DNA of 42,428 bases. It comes from Rikenellaceae bacterium. Lineage in GTDB: Bacteria; Bacteroidota; Bacteroidia; Bacteroidales; UBA932. Below the pieces are notes generated by a model. That model made no database searches. It was not told the DNA's origin and saw only the letters and a program-made list of their open reading frames with translations. Position numbers and translations under genes: made by a program. Below, in pieces: positions 34,669-42,374 of this stretch; positions within the stretch are counted from its first letter, which is position 1; every line of letters starts with the position of its first letter. The DNA lies in contig CAAGFN010000104.1 in NCBI GenBank assembly GCA_900769145.1, positions 1 to 42,428 of the forward strand. Reading direction: 5' to 3'.

Positions 34669-34676
34669 CAAAGTTA
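34669..34676 (-). promoter_or_regulatory. Probable -7 box of recJ
   Basis: The minus strand reads TAACTTTG, an exact TAnnTTTG match, with TTTT at the -33 position (19-nt spacing). It lies only 6 nt from the ATG at 34662, so transcription would start at or within a few bases of that codon. This suggests a nearly leaderless recJ mRNA or a true start further inside. Confidence 0.4.
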
Positions 34677-34747
34677 CATTTTTATGTCGAAATAAAAAAT
34701 TATATTTTCCGGGGCCGGGCAGAATAGTAAAAACGGAATATTTATGC

Positions 34748-34755
34748 TAATTTTG
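34748..34755 (+). promoter_or_regulatory. Probable -7 box of lysS
   Basis: TAATTTTG matches TAnnTTTG and lies 39 nt before the lysS ATG, in the AT-rich region that diverges from recJ. No clear -33 TTTG. Confidence 0.5.
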
Positions 34756-34794
34756 CAAGATGTCTGATTAAGAATAATAAAAACAGTTAATTAT

Positions 34795-36336
34795 ATGGCA
34801 AACATCGAATTGAGCGAGCAGGAAATCATCAGAAGGGAATCCCTCGCAAAGCTCAGGGAGCTCGGAATCGAACCTTATCCGGCACCACTCTATCCGGTCA
34901 ACACCTCGGCAAAGGAAATCCTTGAGGGTTATGACCCTGAGAAAGGCAATTTCAATGAAGTCTGCATCGCCGGAAGAATAATGTCAAGGCGAATAATGGG
35001 AGCAGCCTCATTCATGGGTCTCCAGGATGCATCAGGCAGAATCCAGGTATATGTAAACAGGGATGAAATCTGCCCGGGCGAGGACAAGACAATGTACAAC
35101 ACCGTCTTCAAGAAACTTCTTGACATCGGCGACGTCGTAGGTATCAAGGGTTTCGCCTTCATCACCAAGACCGGCCAGCTCTCCGTGCACGCCAAGGAAC
35201 TGACACTTCTCAGCAAGTCCCTCAAGGTCCTCCCTATCGTGAAGGAGGCCGACGGAAAGGTTTTCGATGCGTTCAGCGACCCGGAACTCCGCTACAGGCA
35301 GAGATATGTGGACCTCATTGTAAACCCGCAGATCAAGGACGTGTTCATCAAGAGGGCCAAGATTGTGGCCACGATGCGCGAGTACTTCAACAATGCCGGC
35401 TGCCTCGAGGTCGAGACACCGATTCTCCAGTCCATTCCGGGAGGCGCAACAGCCAGGCCTTTCATCACGCATCACAATGCGCTCGACATCCCGCTCTACC
35501 TCCGTATTGCCAATGAACTCTATCTCAAGAGATTGATTGTAGGCGGATACAACGGGGTATATGAGTTCGCGAAGGACTTCCGCAACGAGGGAATGGACAA
35601 GACCCACAACCCTGAGTTCACCTGCATGGAAATCTACGTGGCCTACAAGGACTACATCTGGATGATGGAGTTCGTGGAGAAGATGCTGGAGAAGATTTCC
35701 ACAGTGGTCAACGGAACCACACAGGTCACCATCGGCGAGCATACAGTGGACTTCAAGGCCGGATACCGCAGGCTTCCGATTCTCGAGGCCATAAAGGAAT
35801 ACGCCGGAGTGGACGTGAAGGGAATGGACGAGGACCAGCTCCGCGAGACCTGCAAGAAGCTCAATGTGGAGACCGACCCGACAATGGGCAAGGGCAAGCT
35901 CATCGACGCCATCTTCGGGGAATATTGCGAGAAGAACCTGATACAGCCTACCTTCATCACAGACTACCCTGTCGAAATGTCTCCGCTCACCAAGAGGCAT
36001 CGCGAGGACCCTACCCTTACGGAGCGCTTCGAACTCTTCGTATGCGGAAAGGAACTTGCCAATGCCTATTCTGAGCTCAATGACCCTATCGACCAGCTCG
36101 AAAGGTTCGAGGAGCAGGCTGCTCTCAAGAGCAAGGGCGATGACGAGGCAATGTTCATCGACTACGACTTCGTGCGTGCCCTCGAATACGGTATGCCTCC
36201 TACATCCGGACTCGGAATGGGAATCGACCGTCTCACAATGTTCATGACAGGCCAGAGCACCATCCAGGACGTCCTCTTCTTCCCACAGATGAGGCCGGAA
36301 AAGGCTGCAGCACGCCAGGAAGGCGAACAGGAATAG
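34795..36336 (+). CDS. lysS: Lysyl-tRNA synthetase (class II)
   Basis: A 513-residue class II aminoacyl-tRNA synthetase. An N-terminal OB-fold anticodon-binding domain (about 50-165, GRIMSRRIMG, FMGLQDASGRIQVYV) precedes the catalytic core with motif 2 FRNEGMDKTHNPEFTCMEIY and motif 3 GMPPTSGLGMGIDRLTMF. A short charged extension (EKAAARQEGEQE) ends the protein. Length is typical. It is followed after 4 nt by a SpoU methyltransferase gene, probably in one transcript. Confidence 0.97.
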   Translation: MANIELSEQEIIRRESLAKLRELGIEPYPAPLYPVNTSAKEILEGYDPEKGNFNEVCIAGRIMSRRIMGAASFMGLQDASGRIQVYVNRDEICPGEDKTMYNTVFKKLLDIGDVVGIKGFAFITKTGQLSVHAKELTLLSKSLKVLPIVKEADGKVFDAFSDPELRYRQRYVDLIVNPQIKDVFIKRAKIVATMREYFNNAGCLEVETPILQSIPGGATARPFITHHNALDIPLYLRIANELYLKRLIVGGYNGVYEFAKDFRNEGMDKTHNPEFTCMEIYVAYKDYIWMMEFVEKMLEKISTVVNGTTQVTIGEHTVDFKAGYRRLPILEAIKEYAGVDVKGMDEDQLRETCKKLNVETDPTMGKGKLIDAIFGEYCEKNLIQPTFITDYPVEMSPLTKRHREDPTLTERFELFVCGKELANAYSELNDPIDQLERFEEQAALKSKGDDEAMFIDYDFVRALEYGMPPTSGLGMGIDRLTMFMTGQSTIQDVLFFPQMRPEKAAARQEGEQE

Positions 36337-36340
36337 CACC

Positions 36341-37156
36341 ATGAGGGTCGAGACCATCACATCGGTCCAGAATCCGAAAATCAAGATGCTTCTCGCGCTT
36401 GGGGAGAAATCCAGGACCAGGCGCGGGAATGCGCTTTTTGTAGTGGAGGGAAGAAGGGAGATTCTGCATTGTGCTGCATCGGGATTCGAAGTAAAGGCAT
36501 TGTTCACCTGCCCGGAAATCATTTCCGAGAGGGAGGAAATGAACATTGCTGCTCAATGTGGGGACAATGTGTCCATCTTCCGGGTTCCGGCGGCAGTCTA
36601 TGACAAGATTGCTCTAAGGGACAGCACGGAAGGCATTGTGGCTGAAGTAGTTATGAAAGAACGGCCGCTTTCGGCATTGAGGCTCAGGGAGAATCCCCTG
36701 GTTATCGTGCTGGAGTCGGTGGAAAAGCCGGGCAATCTCGGGGCAGTCCTCAGGACAGCAGATGCGGCGGATGCCGATGCCGTGATTGTCTGCGACCCGC
36801 TCACAGACCTCTACAACCCCAATCTTATCCGGGCCAGCCTCGGGGCGATATTCACCCGCCAGGTAGCGGCCGCCACCTCGGGAGAAGCCATCAAATGGCT
36901 GAAAGACAACAATATAAAGATTTACACCGCACAGCTTCAGGACTCCTCCTGGTACTACGATACTGATATGACCTGCGGCACGGCCATCGTAATGGGCACG
37001 GAGTCAACCGGCCTGAGCGATGTCTGGAGAATGGCCGCAGACGCCCACGTAAAGATTCCGATGCTGGGTAGTCTGGACTCCCTGAATGTCTCCGTTTCCG
37101 CTGCCATCCTCGCATTCGAGGCGGTGCGCCAGAGACATGGCGGGGCCGAGAAATAG
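36341..37156 (+). CDS. SpoU/TrmH-family RNA 2'-O-methyltransferase (RlmB-like)
   Basis: A 271-residue enzyme with an N-terminal substrate-binding domain (SVQNPKIKMLLALGEKSRTR, FVVEGRREIL) and a knotted SPOUT domain. Motif 1 is ESVEKPGNLGAVLRTADAAD, motif 2 IVMGTESTGLSDVW and motif 3 IPMLGSLDSLNVSVSAAI. Unlike the smaller methyltransferase at 9.3 kb, it has the extra L30e-like N-terminal domain of RlmB/TsnR-type rRNA enzymes. The target ribose is unknown. Confidence 0.9.
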   Translation: MRVETITSVQNPKIKMLLALGEKSRTRRGNALFVVEGRREILHCAASGFEVKALFTCPEIISEREEMNIAAQCGDNVSIFRVPAAVYDKIALRDSTEGIVAEVVMKERPLSALRLRENPLVIVLESVEKPGNLGAVLRTADAADADAVIVCDPLTDLYNPNLIRASLGAIFTRQVAAATSGEAIKWLKDNNIKIYTAQLQDSSWYYDTDMTCGTAIVMGTESTGLSDVWRMAADAHVKIPMLGSLDSLNVSVSAAILAFEAVRQRHGGAEK

Positions 37157-37190
37157 CCCAGCCAAAACGCAGCTCCGGGCTGCCATTCCT

Positions 37191-37300
37191 TGTCATTTCG
37201 AGCGAAGCATGTAGTGCGAAGTCATGTCTTTTCGGGCGCAGCACGGAGTGCGAAGTCATGTCATTTCGAGCGAAGCACAAAGTGCGAAGTCGAGAAATCT
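37191..37300. repeat. Three 34-nt tandem copies of a REP-like intergenic repeat
   Basis: Units start at 37191, 37225 and 37259, each opening TGTCaTTTCGaGCGaAGCA and closing AGTGCGAAGTCa; the last unit ends GAGAAATCT. The middle unit differs most. The period is exactly 34 nt, not a multiple of three. Each unit is an imperfect palindrome (TTTCG..CGAA with GCGAAG). A related single copy lies at 42151-42186. Such GTCATTTCGA...GAGAAATCT elements are familiar in Bacteroidota intergenic DNA. Confidence 0.85.
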
Positions 37301-37315
37301 AATAAAACCAGAACA

Positions 37316-38218
37316 ATGAGCAAATTCGGCCTGATAGGCGATCCGATCGCCACATCCCTGAGCCCGGCACTCTTCAACGCCGGCTACTCCGGAGAATTGA
37401 AATACGACCTGATTGAGGGCAGTGATTTCGAAACATCCTGGAAGAGATTCCTGGACGAATACGATGGCATCAATGTCACCGCCCCGTTCAAGGAAAAGGC
37501 ATTCAGGAAGGCAGACCTGTTCACCCCGTATTGCAGCAAAATCGGAGCATCAAACCTCATTGTAAAGACCCCTGAAGGCCTTCTGGCCGACAATTCCGAT
37601 TTCACCGGCATAATCTGCTGCGTTGCAGAGGCCTATTTTCCCGGCATTGTGGCGGAGTTCTGTGAGACTTACGGGGAGCGGGCGCACATCAAGGTCCACC
37701 AGTTCTTCAGGCAGATGGCAGGAAGAATTTTTCCACAGAAACCGCAGGCCCTGATAGTAGGCTGCGGAGGAGCGGGACGGGCTGCGGCAGTGGCCGCCGC
37801 CGAACTCGGCTTCGACACGGCATTGATGAACAGGACGGCCGAAAAGGCGCAGAAGATTGCTGACGAACTGCCTGAATACAATTTCATCGTGGACCCGGTG
37901 ACCGACTTCAGGGCAGCATTGAAGGAATGCGAGCTGGTCATCTACACCCTGCCCATGAAACTCGACGCTGTGGACGACCTCAGCATTGAGGACTTCGCAG
38001 GGGAAAATCCTTCCGCCGGACCGGCAAAGGTCATCCTGGAGGCCAATTACAAGACCCCTTCATTCTCCGGAACTCTCCTCGACAGGCTCAATGCAGCCGG
38101 ATGCCGCTACGTCAGCGGCCGGGACTGGCTGCTCTATCAGGCCGTTACCGGCTATCTCAGGCTCACAGGAAGGCAGCCTGACTGCGGGGCAATGGCGGAG
38201 GCCATGAGGAGAGTATAG
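37316..38218 (+). CDS. aroE: Shikimate dehydrogenase
   Basis: A 300-residue NADP-dependent enzyme reducing 3-dehydroshikimate. The substrate site is visible in SLSPALFN, NVTAPFK with catalytic Lys59, and DNSDFTG with Asp95. The Rossmann motif is GCGGAGRAAA followed by NRTAEKA, and YQAVTGYLRLTG lies near the end. The ATG at 37316 gives the canonical N-terminus MSKFGLIGDP; an in-frame TTG at 37190 only translates the upstream repeats. The linker between DNSDFTG and the Rossmann strand is about 20 residues longer than in E. coli AroE. The gene is isolated from aroK by about 4.4 kb. Confidence 0.95.
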   Translation: MSKFGLIGDPIATSLSPALFNAGYSGELKYDLIEGSDFETSWKRFLDEYDGINVTAPFKEKAFRKADLFTPYCSKIGASNLIVKTPEGLLADNSDFTGIICCVAEAYFPGIVAEFCETYGERAHIKVHQFFRQMAGRIFPQKPQALIVGCGGAGRAAAVAAAELGFDTALMNRTAEKAQKIADELPEYNFIVDPVTDFRAALKECELVIYTLPMKLDAVDDLSIEDFAGENPSAGPAKVILEANYKTPSFSGTLLDRLNAAGCRYVSGRDWLLYQAVTGYLRLTGRQPDCGAMAEAMRRV

Positions 38219-38297
38219 ACATACCTGCATCTTGTCCCCGAAAAAATAGGTTATCTCAAAACTTATTCATAAATTGCAGGGTTAAAATTCGATTTTT

Positions 38298-38867
38298 ATG
38301 TCACTGAACAAAGTAATGTTGATCGGTAACGTGGGCAAAGACCCGGAAGTACGTTATCTTGAGAGTAATCCTGCCCAGCAGGGCCCTGCACCGAAAGTAG
38401 CATCTTTCCCGCTTGCTACGTCCGAGAGGTACAAGGACCGCAACGGGAATCTGCAGGAAAACACCGAATGGCACAATGTAGTCGTATGGCGGGGGCTGGC
38501 CGACACGGTGGAGAAATTCGTAAAGAAAGGCACTCAGCTCTATGTCGAGGGCAAACTGAAGACCAGGTCCTGGACCGACCAGACCGGGACCAAGAAGTAC
38601 ACCACAGAGGTGGTTGCCGATGTGATCCAGCTTCTCGGCAAGCGTTCTGACAACCCGGCCGCCCCAGGTTATGCGGCACCGGGACAGCAGGGCGGCTATC
38701 AGCAGCCTGCCGGAGGATATCAGCAGCAGGGCCAGGGCTACATGCCTCCGCAGCAGGGCTATGTACAGCCGGGTCCGGGATACGGACAGCCTGCATACCA
38801 GCAGCCTGCAGCCCAGCCGGCCGCTCCGGAATATCCTTCAGACCCGGGCGACGACCTTCCATTCTAG
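38298..38867 (+). CDS. ssb: Single-stranded DNA-binding protein
   Basis: A 189-residue SSB. The N-terminal OB fold (about 1-112) contains LNKVMLIGNVGKDPEVRYLE, WHNVVVWRGLADTVEKFVKK and GTQLYVEGKLKTRSWTDQTG. Residues about 115-178 form a Gly/Gln/Pro/Tyr-rich disordered linker. The acidic tip DPGDDLPF is the conserved protein-interaction peptide. About 80 nt separate it from aroE, and purA follows after 23 nt. Confidence 0.96.
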   Translation: MSLNKVMLIGNVGKDPEVRYLESNPAQQGPAPKVASFPLATSERYKDRNGNLQENTEWHNVVVWRGLADTVEKFVKKGTQLYVEGKLKTRSWTDQTGTKKYTTEVVADVIQLLGKRSDNPAAPGYAAPGQQGGYQQPAGGYQQQGQGYMPPQQGYVQPGPGYGQPAYQQPAAQPAAPEYPSDPGDDLPF

Positions 38868-38890
38868 AACCTTAATAACTACTTGACAAT

Positions 38891-40150
38891 ATGACACTTG
38901 ACGTTGTTCTCGGCCTCCAGTGGGGAGACGAAGGCAAAGGAAAAATCGTGGACGTGCTGGCCGGAAGATATCCGGCAGTGGCCAGATTCCAGGGCGGCCC
39001 TAACGCAGGCCATTCCCTGCATTTCGATGGACATAATTTCGTGGTGAGAAGCATTCCTTCCGGCATTTTCCGCGAAGGCTCCACCAACATTATAGGAAGC
39101 GGCGTGGTTCTTGACCCTGTGACCTTCCGCGAGGAATGCGGCAATGTTGCCAAGATGGGCATTGATGCCAAGGAGAGAATCCACATCTCCAAGAAGGCCC
39201 ACCTCATTCTTCCTACTCACAAACTTCTGGACGCTGCTTATGAGGCGGCCGCCGGCAAGGGCAAGATTGGATCTACCCTCAAGGGCATAGGACCAACCTA
39301 TACCGACAAGATAAGCCGTCACGGCCTCAGGGTGGGAGACATTCTTGCCCCGGACTTCAAGGAGCGGTTTGCCAAGCTCAAGGCAAGGCATCTCCAGCTT
39401 CTCAAGGATCTCGACTTCGAGTGCGACCCTGATGCCAATGAGGCAGAGTGGCTGTCGGCAGCAGAGTTCCTCAAGGAGTTCGATCTCATTGACTGTGAAT
39501 ATTTTGTAAACGAGTGGCTGGATGAGAAACCGATGCTTGCCGAGGGTGCACAGGGATCCCTCCTCGACATTGACTACGGCTCATATCCGTTCGTGACATC
39601 ATCATCCACCACCATTGGAGGAGTCTGCACGGGACTTGGCGTGGCTCCTTCTAGGGTTGGCCACGTCTATGGTATCTTCAAGGCATACTGCACCAGGGTG
39701 GGCAGCGGCCCGTTCCCTACCGAGCTCTTCGACGAAACCGGCGAGAGAATCCGCCAGATCGGACACGAGTTCGGTGCTGTTACCGGAAGGCCGCGCAGAA
39801 CAGGATGGCTGGATCTCGTGGCATTGAAATACACTGTAATGGTTGACGGTGTAACCGACCTGATAATGATGAAGTCTGACTGCCTCGACACCTTCGAGAC
39901 CATCAAGGTCTGCACATCCTACATTGTGGACGGCAAGGCGACTGACAAGTTCCCGTTCGATACTGCGGCAGAGATCACTCCTGTATATACGGAGTTCAAG
40001 GGTTGGAACCAGGATCTCACAGGTATCCGCAGGGAGGAAGACCTTCCACAGGCCTTCAAGGACTATGTGAAGTTCATGGAGGACTATCTCGGGGTTCCTA
40101 TCAAGATTATTTCACTCGGACCTGACAGGGAGGCTACTATCGAGAGGTAG
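38891..40150 (+). CDS. purA: Adenylosuccinate synthetase
   Basis: A 419-residue enzyme catalysing the GTP-dependent joining of IMP and aspartate in AMP synthesis. The motifs are QWGDEGKGKIVD with the P-loop-like GDEGKGK (12-18), GGPNAGHS with catalytic His41, GSTLKGIGPTYTDK, EGAQGSLLDIDYGSYPFVTS, and GRPRRTGWLDL. Length is typical. It converges on the serine hydrolase gene across a shared hairpin terminator. Confidence 0.97.
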   Translation: MTLDVVLGLQWGDEGKGKIVDVLAGRYPAVARFQGGPNAGHSLHFDGHNFVVRSIPSGIFREGSTNIIGSGVVLDPVTFREECGNVAKMGIDAKERIHISKKAHLILPTHKLLDAAYEAAAGKGKIGSTLKGIGPTYTDKISRHGLRVGDILAPDFKERFAKLKARHLQLLKDLDFECDPDANEAEWLSAAEFLKEFDLIDCEYFVNEWLDEKPMLAEGAQGSLLDIDYGSYPFVTSSSTTIGGVCTGLGVAPSRVGHVYGIFKAYCTRVGSGPFPTELFDETGERIRQIGHEFGAVTGRPRRTGWLDLVALKYTVMVDGVTDLIMMKSDCLDTFETIKVCTSYIVDGKATDKFPFDTAAEITPVYTEFKGWNQDLTGIRREEDLPQAFKDYVKFMEDYLGVPIKIISLGPDREATIER

Positions 40151-40180
40151 ATTTCTCCACCCGGGCTATAAGACAAAAGA

Positions 40181-40205
40181 GAGGCTGATCCAAAAGGTCA
40201 GCCTC
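40181..40205. terminator. Terminator between purA and the serine hydrolase gene
   Basis: An 8-bp stem (GAGGCTGA at 40181-40188 with TCAGCCTC at 40198-40205). On the minus strand it is followed by CTCTTTTGTCTTAT and starts 8 nt after the serine hydrolase stop, so it mainly serves that gene. On the plus strand the T-rich GTTTATTTTG comes a few bases later and could also stop purA transcripts. Confidence 0.65.
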
Positions 40206-40213
40206 CTCTGCGT

Positions 40214-41431
40214 TTATTTTGTCCTGCCGGTATAGGCCTCGGCTCCGGAATTATCAATCTCGGCCTCAAAGAAATCGTTCTGGGCCTTCACGAGAGCATC
40301 GTGCCAAGGCTTCTCACTGTCGGAGTACTGGATAACGAAGAGCTTGAGCTGCTTCTTGTGCCAGTTGACCATGCAGTTGGTTCCCCAGGCGCCGCCGTGT
40401 CCGAACCAGGAATCCTCGGTATCCTCGACCGGAGCAAAAAGGCCGAGCGAATAGCCCTCCATACCCTCAGGCCTGGTGGATTGTGCCAGGATAGATTTCA
40501 CGGTCTCCTCCTTCAGAATCCTGACACCGTTCTCCCCCATTCCAAGATTCATGAGCATCTTGTAGAATTTCAACTGGTCATTGGCAGTGGTCCAGAGACC
40601 TGCTCCTGCGGAGGCGAACACGTGTGAATCATTGTATGGCCTCTGCTCCCAAGGATGCTCCCTGATATATTCAGCCTTGCCTCCATCCTTGACCCTGTAC
40701 ATCTCAATTTGGGTCTTGAGTTGTCTGTCAGTTGGCCAGAACCAGGTGGACTTCATTCCGAGCGGGTCAAGCACGGTCTGCTTCAGGTACTGCTCCCACT
40801 TCATCCCGGTGACTTCCTCGATAACAGCCGCGGCAATGTCAATGCCCGTATTGGAGTACAATGACTTGGTACCAGGTTCGAAACGTATCGGGGAAGCAGC
40901 CGCAACCGCTGCCACCTGACGGATAGGTGCTCCTCCGGACCAGCCGCCACCGCGTACATCATTCCTCTTCACGCTGGCTTCGAACGGGAAACCGCCGGTA
41001 TGGTTGAGAGTCATCCTGATTGTCAGCGGAGTCCTGGCAAGGCGCAATGTCCTGAGGCTGTCGGACTTCCCTTCCAACACCCATAGGTCCTTGAACTCCG
41101 GAAGGTATTTGGACACAGGGTCATCCAGGCTGACCTTGCCCTCCTCGACGAGCTTAGCCATTGTCACGCCGCAGAATCCCTTGGTCTGCGAACATTGCAT
41201 AAAGACATCATCCATAGTGATTTTCCTTCCGGCGGCGACATCGGCATAGCCAATGCAGGCCACTTCTTCCACGCCGTCATTGTAAAGCACGCTGATGGCC
41301 CCGGCGAGCTGGCCGTTTTCCACATAAGGCGCAAGCGCCGTCTCCACGAATCCCGGAGTCTTTTCCTGATTCCCGCAAGCTGCAAGGCATAGTCCTGTCA
41401 GGACCAGGACAGTCAGAAATGATTTTTTCAT
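40214..41431 (-). CDS. Serine hydrolase lipoprotein, class C beta-lactamase/esterase family
   Basis: A 405-residue predicted lipoprotein: signal peptide with lipobox LAAC and acylated Cys19. The class C-like fold is marked by SQTK (nucleophile Ser81 with Lys84), YSNTG (Tyr192, Asn194) and HGGAWG, which replaces the KTG triad of true beta-lactamases. HGG variants are usual in esterases and D-aminopeptidase-like relatives, so resistance to beta-lactams is unlikely to be its main role. It lies 20 nt after the SGNH esterase gene and is probably in its operon. Substrate unknown. Confidence 0.88.
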   Translation of the reverse strand: MKKSFLTVLVLTGLCLAACGNQEKTPGFVETALAPYVENGQLAGAISVLYNDGVEEVACIGYADVAAGRKITMDDVFMQCSQTKGFCGVTMAKLVEEGKVSLDDPVSKYLPEFKDLWVLEGKSDSLRTLRLARTPLTIRMTLNHTGGFPFEASVKRNDVRGGGWSGGAPIRQVAAVAAASPIRFEPGTKSLYSNTGIDIAAAVIEEVTGMKWEQYLKQTVLDPLGMKSTWFWPTDRQLKTQIEMYRVKDGGKAEYIREHPWEQRPYNDSHVFASAGAGLWTTANDQLKFYKMLMNLGMGENGVRILKEETVKSILAQSTRPEGMEGYSLGLFAPVEDTEDSWFGHGGAWGTNCMVNWHKKQLKLFVIQYSDSEKPWHDALVKAQNDFFEAEIDNSGAEAYTGRTK

Positions 41432-41451
41432 ATCGTATAAAGTAATTAGAT

Positions 41452-42114
41452 TCAGCGGAGCGCCTCAAGCAGCATCTTCTCCATTATGACATAGCCTTCA
41501 GCGGTAGGATGAACGCCGTCGGCGGCGAGGGACTTCGGGAGGCCGCCCTCTTCATTCTTCATTGCAGAATGAAAATCCACATACTTTATTCTCTTCGAGG
41601 CAGCATAGTCGGATAACATTCTGTTCAGCTGGGCAATCTGCACCGCACTGTCCGTGACCTCAGGCCTCCAGCCGTATGACGAGGCAGGGAGGACAGAGCA
41701 GATAACCGGCTTGATTCCGTTCTTCTGCGCCAGCTCACACATTGAGATTATATTGCCCAGAATATTTTCCAGGCTGATGATACCGTTGTTGCGGGCAATG
41801 TCGTTCGTGCCGGCCAGGATAACCACGTACTTCGGATGAAGGTCAATGACATCCCGCCTGAAGCGGACCAGCATCTGGGACGTGGTCTGGCCTGAGATTC
41901 CCCTGCCGGCAAAATTGTGGCCGGTAAAGAAATCCGGACGGGTGGAATACCATAAATCCGTGATGGAATCGCCCATCAGCACGGCCTTCGGCTTCACGGT
42001 AACATTCTCATTATCATTGGAATACCTTTTAAAATTCGCCCAATCCTGGGCCGTGGCCATTGACAACGAGCCGAAGAGCAATGCCGCAATTACGGCTACA
42101 AACTTGATTTTCAT
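41452..42114 (-). CDS. Secreted SGNH/GDSL-family esterase
   Basis: A 220-residue hydrolase with a signal peptide (MKIKFVAVIAALLFGSLSMATA). The SGNH blocks are in order: block I MGDSITD with nucleophile Ser50, block II NFAGRGISGQ, block III AGTNDIA with Asn104, and block V DGVHPTAEGY with Asp199 and His202. Such enzymes in Bacteroidota often remove acetyl or other acyl groups from glycans. A canonical promoter lies upstream and a repeat element lies in its leader. Confidence 0.92.
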   Translation of the reverse strand: MKIKFVAVIAALLFGSLSMATAQDWANFKRYSNDNENVTVKPKAVLMGDSITDLWYSTRPDFFTGHNFAGRGISGQTTSQMLVRFRRDVIDLHPKYVVILAGTNDIARNNGIISLENILGNIISMCELAQKNGIKPVICSVLPASSYGWRPEVTDSAVQIAQLNRMLSDYAASKRIKYVDFHSAMKNEEGGLPKSLAADGVHPTAEGYVIMEKMLLEALR

Positions 42115-42150
42115 AATAATGTACGCTTAATAATTTCAAAACAGTCTTTC

Positions 42151-42186
42151 TGTCATCTCGACCGAACGAAGCGAGCGGAGAGATCT
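42151..42186. repeat. Single copy of the REP-like repeat in the esterase leader
   Basis: TGTCATCTCGACCGAACGAA through to GGAGAGATCT, an imperfect palindrome related to the units at 37191-37300 (same TGTCATnTCGAxCGAA start and GAGAxATCT end). It lies between the predicted transcription start and the esterase ATG, so it should be transcribed as a leader hairpin. Confidence 0.75.
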
Positions 42187-42198
42187 ATTGTACATTCT

Positions 42199-42229
42199 CA
42201 AAGATAATCAAAATCGGAGACAGTTCAAA
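42199..42229 (-). promoter_or_regulatory. Promoter of the SGNH esterase-serine hydrolase operon
   Basis: On the minus strand, TTTG (42226-42229), a 19-nt spacer, then TATCTTTG (42199-42206): an exact match to the Bacteroidetes sigma-ABfr consensus in both boxes and spacing. The predicted start is near 42192, giving a leader of about 78 nt that contains the repeat. Confidence 0.75.
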
Positions 42230-42330
42230 CCATCCCGGGGGAGGGATTACATCACCATCCCGGTCTTCCTGTAGGCCAGAGGCGTGATGCTTACGTTGAG
42301 CCCCGTTAGCTCTACCCCTGCCAGAGTAGG

Positions 42331-42368
42331 AAAAAACGAGCACTCACGTGATTTCCGTGAGTGCTCGT
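42331..42368 (-). terminator. Rho-independent terminator of the tRNA-Met gene
   Basis: A perfect 13-bp stem (42336-42348 with 42356-42368) with a 7-nt loop, followed on the minus strand by TTTTTT. It begins 6 nt after the tRNA 3' end. Very strong. Confidence 0.9.
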
Positions 42369-42374
42369 TAAAAG

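Noticed and set aside
35032..36546. Long open frame antisense to lysS (about 504 codons)
   Set aside because: A shadow of the strongly biased codon use of lysS. The sense strand has full LysRS motifs; the antisense product has no recognisable domain.
37191..37300. CRISPR-like array
   Set aside because: The units are contiguous, with no unique spacers, and no cas genes are present.
37190..37315. N-terminal extension of aroE from a TTG
   Set aside because: The extra 42 residues only translate the 34-nt repeats, and the ATG at 37316 begins the canonical AroE N-terminus.
40214..41431. True beta-lactamase resistance gene
   Set aside because: SxxK and YxN are present but the third motif is HGG rather than KTG, which fits the esterase/peptidase relatives better.
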